64,000 bases of DNA from Naumovozyma dairenensis CBS 421 (GCF_000227115.2 NC_016479.1:558001-622000); one strand, 5' to 3'; shown: positions 18,657-30,000, counted from the first letter of the stretch. A program made the numbers and translations. Notes: a model not told the origin generated them from the sequence alone.

Positions 18657-21600
18657 ATGCCATTCTCTCCACCGTTAGGGGATAGTCGACAAAATAGTAA
18701 CGCAAGACCTAGAAATAGTATTGATTCATTTGAGATACAATTCGACGATTCTTTCGATCAAGCATTAGATAATATAGAAATAGAAACACCACATCATAAA
18801 TCTGGTAATTCAAACAATTTAAACAGACAACAACAATCTGACCCCCAAAGAGAAGAATTTGAAATGAGAACTTTAAATTCTGCTGATCCAGAATTTGTTG
18901 ATCCAAACAAGAAATCAATAGACACAGATAGACGACCTTTGATTGACGATCATTCTCTTGGATCCAATGGAGGTAGTCCATATAAATATAGGAACGTCTC
19001 AGAAGTGGCATTAAATCCATCATCAAGTAATATTTGGGATAGGACCATTTCCAATATAAAGATGGCAGGTTCTCGTAATTGGAAGAAATTCCGTTCCATA
19101 GGAAGTGGCATCGAATTGACAGATCAACATATGGAAAGAGAAATTCATCCAGATACAACTCCAATATATGACAGGAACAGATATCCAAGTAATGAAATTT
19201 CCAATGCAAAATATAATGCCATAACTTTTGTTCCAACGATATTATATGAGCAGTTTAAATTCTTTTTCAATTTGTACTTTTTAATCGTTGCATTATCACA
19301 AGCAGTTCCTGCTTTGAGAATTGGTTATCTATCCTCATACGTTGTGCCATTAGCATTTGTCCTAACTGTGAATATGATGAAGGAAGCTATGGATGATATA
19401 CAAAGAAGAAGACGTGATAAGGAATCAAATAATGAATTATATGAAGCATTAAGTCAACCAAAGTTAGTAGCAAGTAAAGATTTGAAAGTAGGGGATTTGA
19501 TTAAGATACATAAGGGATCTCGTGTTCCAGCAGATTTGGTTTTATTACAATCAAGCGAACCATCAGGCGAATCCTTCATCAAGACAGATCAACTTGACGG
19601 TGAAACAGATTGGAAATTAAGAATTGCATGTCCCTTGACTCAAAATATACCTGAAAGTGATTTGGTTAACAAGATTACTGTTACGGCATCTGCTCCTCTA
19701 AAGAACATCCATGAGTTTTTAGGAAGGATTACATACAAGGGATCTACGTCACATGCATTAAGTGTTGACAATACTCTCTGGGCAAATACTGTCCTTGCAT
19801 CAAGTGGGTTCTGTATAGCATGTGTTATATTTACAGGAAGAGATACAAGACAGTCATTAAACACCACAAAACCTAAAGTGAAAACAGGGCTGTTGGAATT
19901 GGAGATTAATAATATCTCAAAAATCTTATGTGCTTGCGTTTTTGCATTATCTATTATTTTAGTTGTCTTGGCAGGTTTCCACAATTCAGATTGGTACGTA
20001 GATATCATGAGATATTTAATTTTATTTTCTACTATCATTCCCGTATCATTAAGAGTCAACTTAGATTTGGCCAAATCAGTGTATGCTCATCAAATTCAGA
20101 ATGATGATACTATTCCGGAAACGATTGTTAGAACAAGTACCATCCCAGAAGATTTGGGTCGTATTGAATATCTTTTAAGTGATAAGACTGGTACTTTAAC
20201 TCAAAATGATATGGAATTGAAAAAAATCCATCTAGGTACGGTATCCTACACATCGGAAACACTAGATATAGTTTCAGATTATGTCCATTCACTTGTCGAC
20301 ACAAATAAAGATGATTCGAAAAGGACAGCTTCAGGAATGCTCTCCACATCAAGAAAAGATATTAGTTCCCGTGTATGTGATATGATTCTAACATTAGCAA
20401 TTTGCCATAACGTTACGCCAACTTTTGATGATGATGAATTAACATATCAAGCTGCATCACCGGATGAAATTGCTATTGTTAAATTCACTGAATCTGTTGG
20501 TTTATCATTATTTAAGAGAGATAGACATTCTATAACATTGTTACATGGACAATCTGGTACCACTTTAAATTATGATATTTTACAAGTTTTCCCCTTTAAT
20601 TCTGACTCTAAAAGAATGGGTGTTATTGTTCATGATAATCAAAAAGACGAATATTGGTTTATGCAAAAGGGAGCTGACACAGTAATGACTAAGATTGTGG
20701 AAAATAATGATTGGTTAGAAGAAGAAACTGGTAATATGGCACGAGAAGGATTACGTACTTTAGTTATAGGTCGCAAAAAATTATCGAAAAATGCATATGA
20801 ACAATTTAAAAAAGAATATGATGATGCTTCGTTATCTATGGTTAACCGTGATATACAAATGAATCAAGTTATATCAAAATACTTGGAATATGATTTAGAA
20901 TTATTAGGGCTAACGGGTGTGGAGGACAAATTACAAAAGGATGTTAAATCATCTATAGAATTATTAAGGAACGCAGGGATAAAAATTTGGATGTTGACTG
21001 GTGATAAAGTGGAAACTGCCAGATGTGTTTCGATTAGTGCCAAGTTGATATCCAGAGGTCAATATGTTCATATTATAACGAAATTAAGTAAACCAGAAGG
21101 TGCTTTAAATCAATTAGAATATTTGAAAATCAACAGAAACGCATGTCTTTTAATTGATGGTGAATCGCTTGGAACATTTTTAAAATACTATCGAAGGGAA
21201 TTTTTCGATGTTGTTCTTTTGTTACCTACTGTTGTAGCATGTCGTTGTACTCCACAACAAAAGGCAGATATTGCATTAATTATCCGTGAATTTACCGGTA
21301 AGAGGGTGTGTTGTATTGGTGATGGTGGTAACGATGTTAGTATGATTCAATCTGCAGATGTTGGTGTTGGTATTGTAGGTAAAGAGGGGAAGCAAGCCTC
21401 ATTAGCAGCAGATTTTTCCATTACCCAATTTTGTCATTTAACTGAATTATTACTATGGCATGGTAGAAATTCCTACAAGAGATCAGCTAAATTAGCTCAA
21501 TTTGTTATGCATAGAGGTTTAATTATTGCCATTTGTCAGGCAGTTTATTCAATATGTTCAAAATTTGAACCTATTGCATTATACCAAGGGTGGTTAATGG

Positions 21601-22133
21601 TTGGTTATGCAACATGCTATACAATGGCCCCTGTCTTTTCGTTAACGTTGGATCATGATATTGATGAATCTTTGACCAAGATATACCCTGAATTATACAA
21701 AGAATTGACAGAGGGTAAAAGTTTGTCATATAAGACATTTTTCGTATGGGTTGCCTTGTCTTTCTTTCAAGGTTCAATCATTCAAGGGTGTTCTCAAGGA
21801 TTTACAAGTTTATTAACTGATGATTTCAGCAAAATGGTTGCAATAAGTTTTACAGCATTGATACTTAATGAATTAATAATGGTGGCATTAGAAATATATA
21901 CCTGGAATAAGATAATGGTGCTTACAGAAATTATAACATTATTAGTTTATGTTGTATCAGTCCCATTTCTTGGTGAATATTTTGATTTAGAATCCATGTT
22001 AGCATTAAAGTTTTATGGTGAATTGTTATTCATAGTATTGATTTCGGTTTTCCCAGTTTGGGCAGCAAAGGCGATTCATAGGAAGTTACATCCTCCAAGC
22101 TATGCTAAAGTTCAAGAATTTTCCAATGTGTAA
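18657..22133 (+). CDS. NEO1: P4-type phospholipid flippase
   Basis: Essential P4-ATPase of Golgi and endosomes that moves aminophospholipids to the cytosolic leaflet. 1158 residues against 1151 in S. cerevisiae. The P4-specific DGET motif (QLDGETDWKLR) replaces the TGES of other P-type pumps. The phosphorylated Asp is ~509 in DKTGTLTQND. The nucleotide domain has QKGADTVM and MLTGDKVETA, and the hinge is GDGGNDVSMI. Ten membrane segments can be traced. Unlike Drs2/Dnf proteins, Neo1 needs no Cdc50 partner. The N-terminal ~180 residues are polar. It is convergent with SYG1, as in YIL048W-YIL047C. Confidence 0.97.
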   Translation: MPFSPPLGDSRQNSNARPRNSIDSFEIQFDDSFDQALDNIEIETPHHKSGNSNNLNRQQQSDPQREEFEMRTLNSADPEFVDPNKKSIDTDRRPLIDDHSLGSNGGSPYKYRNVSEVALNPSSSNIWDRTISNIKMAGSRNWKKFRSIGSGIELTDQHMEREIHPDTTPIYDRNRYPSNEISNAKYNAITFVPTILYEQFKFFFNLYFLIVALSQAVPALRIGYLSSYVVPLAFVLTVNMMKEAMDDIQRRRRDKESNNELYEALSQPKLVASKDLKVGDLIKIHKGSRVPADLVLLQSSEPSGESFIKTDQLDGETDWKLRIACPLTQNIPESDLVNKITVTASAPLKNIHEFLGRITYKGSTSHALSVDNTLWANTVLASSGFCIACVIFTGRDTRQSLNTTKPKVKTGLLELEINNISKILCACVFALSIILVVLAGFHNSDWYVDIMRYLILFSTIIPVSLRVNLDLAKSVYAHQIQNDDTIPETIVRTSTIPEDLGRIEYLLSDKTGTLTQNDMELKKIHLGTVSYTSETLDIVSDYVHSLVDTNKDDSKRTASGMLSTSRKDISSRVCDMILTLAICHNVTPTFDDDELTYQAASPDEIAIVKFTESVGLSLFKRDRHSITLLHGQSGTTLNYDILQVFPFNSDSKRMGVIVHDNQKDEYWFMQKGADTVMTKIVENNDWLEEETGNMAREGLRTLVIGRKKLSKNAYEQFKKEYDDASLSMVNRDIQMNQVISKYLEYDLELLGLTGVEDKLQKDVKSSIELLRNAGIKIWMLTGDKVETARCVSISAKLISRGQYVHIITKLSKPEGALNQLEYLKINRNACLLIDGESLGTFLKYYRREFFDVVLLLPTVVACRCTPQQKADIALIIREFTGKRVCCIGDGGNDVSMIQSADVGVGIVGKEGKQASLAADFSITQFCHLTELLLWHGRNSYKRSAKLAQFVMHRGLIIAICQAVYSICSKFEPIALYQGWLMVGYATCYTMAPVFSLTLDHDIDESLTKIYPELYKELTEGKSLSYKTFFVWVALSFFQGSIIQGCSQGFTSLLTDDFSKMVAISFTALILNELIMVALEIYTWNKIMVLTEIITLLVYVVSVPFLGEYFDLESMLALKFYGELLFIVLISVFPVWAAKAIHRKLHPPSYAKVQEFSNV

Positions 22134-22676
22134 AGAAAATGACGCTGCATTGAATGCATATATAAATTATATATAGAATCCATCAAATAATAATCAAAAA
22201 ATATCATTGTTTAACCAAAATATATTACTAGGATTACATATGAGTCAACTCAATATAATTATCATTGATTTGTACTGTAGACCTTTGAAGACAAAAATGA
22301 AAAGTGAAACTCCACTTTATCTCTGAGGAGATTTTCCAGACTTTTGAAAGTGGGGACTGTGCAAACGAAAAAACAATAAACCAATGTCAGTATGATCCTT
22401 TGAACCTAGAAAAGAAGTCATGTTTAGTGTAAATATCGACAGCCTTTGCGCTGATAATCCGAAGACCGTGTTATTTTGAAGTCTTTAGTAATTAGAGATG
22501 AGTAATTAGTTTACAGCCAGGACGACGACAAAAACAATGTATACCAGGTTGAAGGAAGGTAGTCTATGTGTATAATATATGTAAATGAGGGGAAGGCTAA
22601 ATAAATATATATATATGCAATATGTCTATAGAAAAAATAATAGACAAATAAATAAATAAATAAATAAAAATACATG
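22134..22676. other. NEO1-SYG1 convergent spacer
   Basis: 3' regions of two convergent genes, with TA-rich and AAAT-type short repeats near 22600-22670. Nothing else recognised. Confidence 0.5.
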
Positions 22677-25232
22677 TCAATATCTTGAAACAAAACTTTC
22701 CATTTCTGACTCACTATCAGAAATCTCTTTAATTGTGTTATTAGTAGTACTTTCTCCATCAGTATCAGTATCATCATATTCATTTGTTGCTGCTTTCATT
22801 TGTGGTCTTTGGAAATCTGTAGCATGAGCCCAAGGAATTGATCTGCCAATATTATCAAACATTGATGCATTTTTCCTTACTAATGAATGATATGCTGCAG
22901 AAGGTTGTTGGAATTCATGTTCCATATTAGATAAAGTGAAATTCAAATTCTCATTCTCATTCAAGGTAGTTTCATTTTCGTTATTGTCAAACGTTGTCGA
23001 AATTGTAGAAATGTCAATTAATGAAGGAGTCTTCAAGTTACTATTAGGTAATCTTATTGATGTTAAATTAATTGGATATGGTAATGGAGCATTCCCAGTG
23101 ACTCTAAACAAATGAACATTAGCGACATGTTCATTCTCCACACGGAAAATGACCCAAATAAATCTTCTTAATATTTCCGTTATCGCTAAGACGAATGAAG
23201 TCCATGCATTTTGTTGAATGGAATCAGGAGCAATTGCGTATACAATCCATTGGAATCTAATTATTATATCCCAAATCATTGCGAAATAATAAATTAATTT
23301 TCTTCTCATTTTATATTGACCCGTGTCTGGATTTTTCTTCCCAGCTAAATAAAGATCATTTCTTAGGAACCAATTTGTGGACCCTGTTTGTAATAATGAC
23401 CAATCCATGATGATATCCCAAATGGATGTGATCATTGAATTTAAAGTTGCGAAAATGATGAATGGTTTCCTTCTAGCCATGGAATGGTTTGATAATCTAT
23501 AAGCACATAATGTTGCGTAATAAATTATCCCCAATGTATATTTAATGGAGTTAATTAAATGAGGGAACCAATCACCTGAATCTGTGTATCTTCTTAGACA
23601 TTGCATTGCTCTCCAATAACTTGGTAAACATGACATTACCCCCATGGAAATGGAATGTGATGATCCACATACTTTATTTGGGTTGTTTGAATTAATACAG
23701 AAAAACATTGCTATATCTGACATGGAATAGGTTAGGGAACAAATTAAATCACCCATGAAGAAATCTGTGAATTCCACGGGGAAGAATCCTGAGAAGAATA
23801 ATCTAATGAATGTAGTTATTAGGAATATTCTTGTTTGAATTAATTTATTCCAATATGGGATATTTATGAATGATGGCATTAAAAATAATGCTATGATGGT
23901 ACAAGGGAAAATGATACCGAATGGGTTTAAATCATTTAAATGGAAAGATAATGCAGCGAAAATGGAACAAATTAAGATGAAAAATGAAAGGAAATAAAGA
24001 TTCAAAGAGATTCTAGTTGTTGCGAAATCGTTATTATAAAATTGAGTACCATTTCTTGATTTAATTTCACCAAACATGATGAATCTATAATTAATTCCTG
24101 TTTTGTACCAAATGAAACAATTTATAATGAATAAGAACAAGATTAAAAATACCATGTACCAACCACTCCACATGGGGAATAAAATCTTATGAATGTATGA
24201 TGCATATGATGCATGGAATGAAACGTATAATGTGTATAATGTTAATATGAAAGCGAATCCGATGAATAATGATGCGATAGACATTTGTACAATGGCTCTA
24301 TTATTTTTATGAATCATTGTTTCATTTAAAGAATATTGAATGACTAATTTTTTCAATTTTTTATTATTTAATTTCATATCATTTAAAGAATTGGTTAAAT
24401 CATTAATGTACCAATTTTTCACTTTTGATTCCCACCATAATAATGGATCATCAGATTCATTCATTGGAGTTAAATCATCGAAAATTACAGGTTGATAAGA
24501 TGAACTTAATTTCATTTTATTTGTCATTAATTTAATATTTGGATCAATATGTTTAAAGATGGAATAATTCCCTTTAGCGAAAGTCATAAATTTATTTAAT
24601 TCCTTTGTATGACATGTTTTATCGAATTTCTTTATAATTTTCCTGAAACCTGTAACGTTTAAATCTCTATAAGATTTAGCTAATTGTAAGAAAAGATAAA
24701 ATTCAATTATGGCATCACTTAATAATTTTTGAGCTTGTGATATTGTTATTTGAGAGAAACTTATCATATCTGGTGTAAAAGTTTCCTTTCCAATAGAACT
24801 TTTCCTATGATGATGATGAATGGATTGTGATCTTTTATTATAAATGTTTTGTAATTGTGGTATATTTTGTAAAGATGGTAATGATGGCATCAATCTATTT
24901 CTATCTAAGAATTCTGCTAATTGTTTTGTATAATGGTTATGTTTATCATATTTACTTTTAATGTTCTTTTTGTTTGATATGGTACCGTATAATTTATTTC
25001 TATGAGTGTTTTGAGGATTATCATTTGTGTCAGAAGTAGTAGTTGCAGTAATTTCCAAAATTTGATCATCTTTATTATTGTTATTATTATTATTATTTTT
25101 ACTCAAGCTGTTTATCAAAGTGGTATCAGTATTTGAAATGTTAGTTGTGGAAGTAGAAGTATTAGGAGGTAAAAGTAAGATATTTTCATCTGTATCATTA
25201 TTAGTATCATTCATATTATCGGAAGAAGTGTC

Positions 25233-25297
<65 letters not shown>

Positions 25298-26039
25298 TGA
25301 TATTGTTTTTAGAAAGTTGAATGTTTTTTTGGAAATTATAAAATTTAATTTGATTTTCCAAGATAATCATTTTTTTTTTACAATCATTAACTAACCATAG
25401 ATAAAAATCGTTACACTTAGTTAATTCTTCTTTAATCAACCAATTTTCAATGAATTCATGAATAGCATCTTTTTGATCCTCTGTATATTTTAAAGGTTGT
25501 TGTTGTTGTTGTTGTTGTTTTGGTTTATTATTATTGTTTTTATTATTCAAATTTTTCAAAGTGTTTAAAGAATTTAAAGAATTCAATGAAATGTTTGATG
25601 AAGAAGCAGAAATATTTGGAGAAGCAGATCTAGATGGGAAAGGAGAATTATGTTTTGAAGTTGAAGAAATAGAACCATTAGTTAAATTTGATAAAGCAGA
25701 AGAAGATAGATGAGAAGGTAAATTGTTTAAATTATTGTTACTACTTGTATTTCTTCTTAGATCTTGAGGAGTACAATAGTTTACTTTTTGTTTTACACGT
25801 TGTTGTTGCTGTTTTTGTAAGTGTTCATTTTTCCTAATGGGATTTTGGTTTAGGTCTATTTGATTCCCGTTTATGTCAGTAGGCCCTGGTGTAACTGTAA
25901 GGTGATTATTGTTTATGTGATCATAATTTTGGAATTTGGATCTATATTTTTTCAAGATCCTTTTACCTGTTTTATAATCTATATATTTATCCTTCCATTC
26001 TGGGATGGTAGATTCTCTAAGGTGGTCTCCAAACTTCAT
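22677..26039 (-). CDS. SYG1: SPX-EXS family membrane protein (XPR1-like)
   Basis: Plasma-membrane protein related to the phosphate exporter XPR1 and plant PHO1; isolated in yeast as a suppressor of G-alpha loss. The N-terminus starts as an SPX domain (MKFGDHLRESTIPEWKDKYI) whose later helices resume near residue 430 (ISQAQKLLSDAIIEFYLFLQ, then FRKIIKKFDKT). Several membrane segments follow, and an EXS domain spans about residues 800-1010 (QCLRRYTDSGDWFPHLINS, RRFIWVIFRVENEH). At 1120 residues it is ~220 longer than S. cerevisiae Syg1, because of Asn-rich and Gln-rich inserts that interrupt the SPX domain. The position matches YIL047C. Confidence 0.94.
25236..25295 (-). repeat. AAT/ATT trinucleotide tract (poly-Asn)
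   Basis: About 20 triplets encoding poly-Asn in the loop that splits the SYG1 SPX domain. Confidence 0.95.
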
Positions 26040-26317
26040 TGTTCCACTTATATTATATTATGTTTCTGTTGTGTTGTGTTGTGTTGCAGTGGCTGGCGGA
26101 GTAGGAGGAGCCTTCCTTCTTCTTATTGTTTATTACTTTTATGAGTACTGTACAAATAGTTTATGCTGTGAATGTATGCATCTGTCTATTTACCTCAGCA
26201 GCAGTAGCAGCAGCAGTAGCATCATCTAAGGAATGAGAGCTGGGACAAGAGGTGAGATGAGATGAGGTGAGGTGAGGTTCCATGGATGAAGAGAATGTCA
26301 TCTTATTATATACAAAG

Positions 26318-26319
<2 letters not shown>

Positions 26320-26373
<54 letters not shown>
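26320..26373 (+). repeat. (CAACAG)9 hexanucleotide repeat
   Basis: Nine perfect tandem copies in the SYG1-MET30 intergenic region; not in a gene, so not a poly-Gln codon tract. Confidence 0.97.
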
Positions 26374-26442
26374 TACGTATAACGTAACTGACGTTCGCAG
26401 CCGGAGTTTTTTATTGTAAAAAAAAAGCGGTCACTTTGCCGT

Positions 26443-26476
26443 GCACTGCACTACAGTCAGCACTGCACTACAGTTA
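26443..26476 (+). repeat. 17-bp tandem duplication
   Basis: GCACTGCACTACAGTCA followed directly by the same 17-mer with one change (C to T). Confidence 0.9.
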
Positions 26477-26997
26477 GCGTCGTCGCGGAATTCGCGGAAT
26501 GTCCGTTTGTCCTCTCACCTCTGTCTCTCCGTCACGTGCAGCCAACCCACGTGGCCTCTCTGCGGGTAACCCTCTCGCCTTTGGTCCCCAGTGGGGGCAA
26601 GTGTACATTTATTAATTGGTGCATTAGTTAATCAAAGAGCTAGTGGATGTTTCTCTACAGCCATCGCTACATTTGAGAAGAAGAGAACGCTCACACGTGT
26701 ACGTATATCAAAGCAATTGACTCGGAAAGACATATAAATATATAAAGACAAACAAGATATCATATATTCTCTAAAAACTACATTAGAGGCACCTTCAACA
26801 ACGACACTGTTAGCTTTCCAAGGGACTGAAATTAGTTTTATTATAAATATATTCAAACTATTTATCTATATGGTATAATCGAAGTGGCACATACAGTTCA
26901 TGTCGACTACATGCCCTGAGTATGTATCAGGGCCGCACTTCAATACCCTAATTTAGTATGTATGTATGTTCGGCTTGTTTTTTTCCTGTGAACACAT

Positions 26998-27017
26998 AAA
27001 GCCACAATTGTGGCTTT
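26998..27017. promoter_or_regulatory. 20-bp perfect palindrome with Met31/32-type cores
   Basis: AAAGCCACAATTGTGGCTTT reads the same on both strands. Each arm holds TGTGGC, the core of the Met31/Met32 zinc-finger site (AAACTGTGGC). A Cbf1 box CACGTGAC starts 42 bases later. It lies ~680 bases before MET30. Confidence 0.5.
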
Positions 27018-27247
27018 CAAGGCAAGGTCTAGGTAGAAGACCAGGTGTATGGGTTCTCCACGTGACCCGAAAAAATAAAATAATAAAAAAATATAATCTC
27101 ACACGGCAAAACGACACCAATTTTTTTGGTTTTCTGAATTTTGATTTTTGATTTTTTGGAAGTTCTTCTTCGATGTGGATGTGGATGTGGATGGATATTT
27201 GGGTTTCTATCAAATTCGCAGAGAATAATAATAATAATATGCGCTAA

Positions 27248-27277
27248 CTTAGCTTAGCTTAGCTTAACTTAACTTAA
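27248..27277 (+). repeat. CTTAG/CTTAA pentanucleotide array
   Basis: Six tandem pentamers: three CTTAG then three CTTAA. A near-identical array occurs upstream of BCY1. Confidence 0.9.
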
Positions 27278-27696
27278 CAATGTAATACGTACAGTTTTTA
27301 CTTAGCGTTATTTTGGAGAGTCTACTATATATGTAAATTAACACACACACATATATATTCAATTATAGTATCTACGTAGTCTTCTTACATTATTTAACAC
27401 TTCCTATATTGATTCAAAACATATCTATTAGAAAACAATATAAAAAATATACCCAACCTATTGTTCTATTCCCGTGTGTGTGTGTGTCTGTGTGTGTCAT
27501 TGATATAGATAGCCAAGACTTTCTTTTTACATTACATTACGTTACATTTTCAGTGATCCATCATTGGAATATAAGTGGATCATAAATTCTAAAACTCTAA
27601 ACAGATACTCCCAGATACCATCTCCACACCAAAAAAATTGCACCAATATTATAACACCATACCATAGATCCATCATCATATATCACACCAACACAA

Positions 27697-30000
27697 ATGT
27701 TAACAGAACTGGTTAATAACACATCTAAAAATAATAATAATAATACCAATAGCAATAGCAATAGCAATAACAACGAGAAGATAATAAATAATTTGAATAA
27801 TGGCCATATAGCATCATCTATGTTATCCTCACCAAATAAAAGAAAAATTGATGCTATAATAGATTCAAATTCAAATTCAAATTCAAATTCAAATTCAAAT
27901 TCTAAGATGACAAACTCAATACAAGACAACACATCTTTATCATCTGAAACACATGATCAAACCCATGAACAAAGACTCCCGACACCCAAAAAGGTCAAAT
28001 CCATTAAAAAACAACTTAAAGAATCATCATTATCTACCAATTTATCATCAAAAACATTGCCTGAATTTAATTTTACCAAATTCTGTTATAGACATAACCC
28101 AGATATTCAAAAATCACCAACTCATACATCATGTTATGAACATGATATTCAAAAATTCAAAGAAATTAATGAAAATATAAATAAATTAGAAAATAATCAA
28201 GAAAAAATTGAAATCAACAAAATTATAAATAAATTCAAATTTTCAAATGATAAAATTAGAAAATTAATCATAGATGGTATATTAACATCATCATGTTTCC
28301 CACAATTATCATACATTTCAACACAACTTACTAAAATCATCAAAATAGATTTCATATCCATTTTACCAAAGGAATTATCTTTGAAAATTTTATCATATTT
28401 GGATTGTCAATCATTATGTAATTCAACAAGTGTTTGTAAAAAATGGAAATTATTAGCTGATGACGATAGAGTTTGGTATCACATGTGTGAACAACATATT
28501 GATAGGAAATGTCCCAATTGCGGTTGGGGGTTACCACTCTTACATATGAAAAGAGCAAGATTTATTAAAAGTAATACATGTCCCACAAATATGGCACCCT
28601 CCATGAACGGATCTCCTAATAACAACAATAACAACAACAACACCGCGTGTTCCATTGTAGCAGCATCAAATGCGAAAATTAATAACACTAGACCATGGAA
28701 AGTTATCTATAGAGAAAGGTTCAAAGTGGAATCAAATTGGAGGAAAGGTATTTGTCAAATTCAAGAATTTAAAGGTCATTTGGATGGTGTCCTAACGTTA
28801 CAATTCAATTATAGATTATTATTCACTGGATCATATGATTCTACCATTGCCATTTGGGATCTTTGTTCAAATAAATTAATTAGAAGATTATCAGGTCATA
28901 CAGATGGTGTAAAGACATTACATTTTGATGATCAAAAATTGGTCACCGGATCATTAGATAAGACTATTAGAGTTTGGAATTATAAGACAGGTCAATGTAT
29001 TTCCACTTATAGAGGTCATACAGATTCCATTATGAGTGTTGATTCTTATAAGAAGATCATTGTCTCAGGAAGTGCAGATAAGACTATTAAAGTTTGGCAT
29101 GTAGAATCAAGAACTTGTTATACATTGAGAGGTCATACTGAATGGGTTAATTGTGTTAAATTGCATCCAAAGAGTTTCACTTGTTTTAGTGGTAGTGATG
29201 ATACTACCATTAGAATGTGGGATATTAGAACAAATTCATGTTTGAAAATTTTTAAAGGTCATGTGGGACAAGTTCAAAAAGTTATCCCATTAACTATTAT
29301 TGATGTCGAGAATTTAGTTACTGATAGTGAAGATATCACTGCTAGTGATGATGATGTTGCGATGACAAATGATACCACCACGAATGAACCTACTACAAAT
29401 AATAATGATAATGCAAACGGAGTTGATGAAAATTTACCACAAACACAAACCTTAGATGAATCTATACCCTATCCAACTCATTTATTATCATGTTCATTAG
29501 ATAACACCATTAAATTATGGGATGTGAAAACTGGGAAATGTATCAGAACACAATTCGGACACGTAGAAGGTGTTTGGGATATCGCTGCTGATAATTTCAG
29601 AATTATAAGTGGATCTCATGATGGTAGTATCAAAATTTGGGATTTACAAAGTGGGAAATGTATGCATACTTTCCATGGTAAGAAATTACAACCACAGGAT
29701 GACTCAAATTCTAATAACAACAACAATGGTAATAATAATAATATTAATAATAATAATAATAATAATACACATGAGGCAAGTAATAACGGTACAACTGCAA
29801 ATAATACGAGCCCAATTCCAACTGCAATAAATAAGTTTCTCCAATTTCATGTGTTGGAATTGGTGATTCGGAATTCTTTAGCGGTGATGAAGTTGGTTGT
29901 GTCAAAATGTATAAATTTGATTAACGAAAAGCACAGTATGATCAGAACACTAACAAGATATACGTCAAAAAAAAAAAGTTCTCATTATTTCCTCTTTTGA
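27697..30000 (+). CDS. MET30: MET30 F-box/WD40 ubiquitin-ligase subunit (apparent 3' frameshift)
   Basis: Substrate receptor of SCF(Met30), which ubiquitinates Met4 and so controls sulfur metabolism and cell-cycle entry. The F-box is at about residues 217-262 (ILPKELSLKILSYLDCQSLC). WD40 blades run from ~357 (GHLDGVLTL, GHTDGVKTL, GHTDSIMSV, GHTEWVNCV, GHVGQVQKV, then a ~70-residue acidic/Asn insert, SLDNTIKLWD, GHVEGVWDI). After about residue 712 the frame turns into an odd tail. The next frame from 29835 reads a WD-like ending (SCVGIGDSEFFSGDEVGC...KMYKFD) and stops at 29922-29924. One extra A near 29833-29834 joins the two. The authentic end is therefore probably 29924. N- and C-terminal regions are Asn-rich. 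Confidence 0.93.
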   Translation: MLTELVNNTSKNNNNNTNSNSNSNNNEKIINNLNNGHIASSMLSSPNKRKIDAIIDSNSNSNSNSNSNSKMTNSIQDNTSLSSETHDQTHEQRLPTPKKVKSIKKQLKESSLSTNLSSKTLPEFNFTKFCYRHNPDIQKSPTHTSCYEHDIQKFKEINENINKLENNQEKIEINKIINKFKFSNDKIRKLIIDGILTSSCFPQLSYISTQLTKIIKIDFISILPKELSLKILSYLDCQSLCNSTSVCKKWKLLADDDRVWYHMCEQHIDRKCPNCGWGLPLLHMKRARFIKSNTCPTNMAPSMNGSPNNNNNNNNTACSIVAASNAKINNTRPWKVIYRERFKVESNWRKGICQIQEFKGHLDGVLTLQFNYRLLFTGSYDSTIAIWDLCSNKLIRRLSGHTDGVKTLHFDDQKLVTGSLDKTIRVWNYKTGQCISTYRGHTDSIMSVDSYKKIIVSGSADKTIKVWHVESRTCYTLRGHTEWVNCVKLHPKSFTCFSGSDDTTIRMWDIRTNSCLKIFKGHVGQVQKVIPLTIIDVENLVTDSEDITASDDDVAMTNDTTTNEPTTNNNDNANGVDENLPQTQTLDESIPYPTHLLSCSLDNTIKLWDVKTGKCIRTQFGHVEGVWDIAADNFRIISGSHDGSIKIWDLQSGKCMHTFHGKKLQPQDDSNSNNNNNGNNNNINNNNNNNTHEASNNGTTANNTSPIPTAINKFLQFHVLELVIRNSLAVMKLVVSKCINLINEKHSMIRTLTRYTSKKKSSHYFLF

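Larger units (their letters stand above)
26040..27696. promoter_or_regulatory. Long divergent promoter SYG1 / MET30
   Basis: A 1.66-kb region dense in signals: CACGTG elements at 26532-26537, 26548-26553, 26694-26699 and 27059-27064 (two in the full Cbf1 form, GTCACGTG at 26531-26538 and CACGTGAC at 27059-27066); a Reb1-type CGGGTAA (26563-26569); a 20-bp palindrome with two TGTGGC cores (26998-27017); a CAACAG array, a 17-bp tandem duplication, GATGTG repeats (~27170-27195) and a CTTAG/CTTAA array. CACGTG plus TGTGGC is the Cbf1-Met4 / Met31-Met32 combination of sulfur genes, in line with Met4 feedback on MET30. Confidence 0.6.

Noticed and set aside
18709..19236. 175-codon minus-strand frame
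   Set aside because: Lies wholly inside NEO1, whose frame is confirmed by conserved P4-ATPase motifs.
25078..25320. Leu-rich plus-strand frame resembling a signal peptide
   Set aside because: Translation of the poly-Asn ATT tract of SYG1 in the opposite frame.
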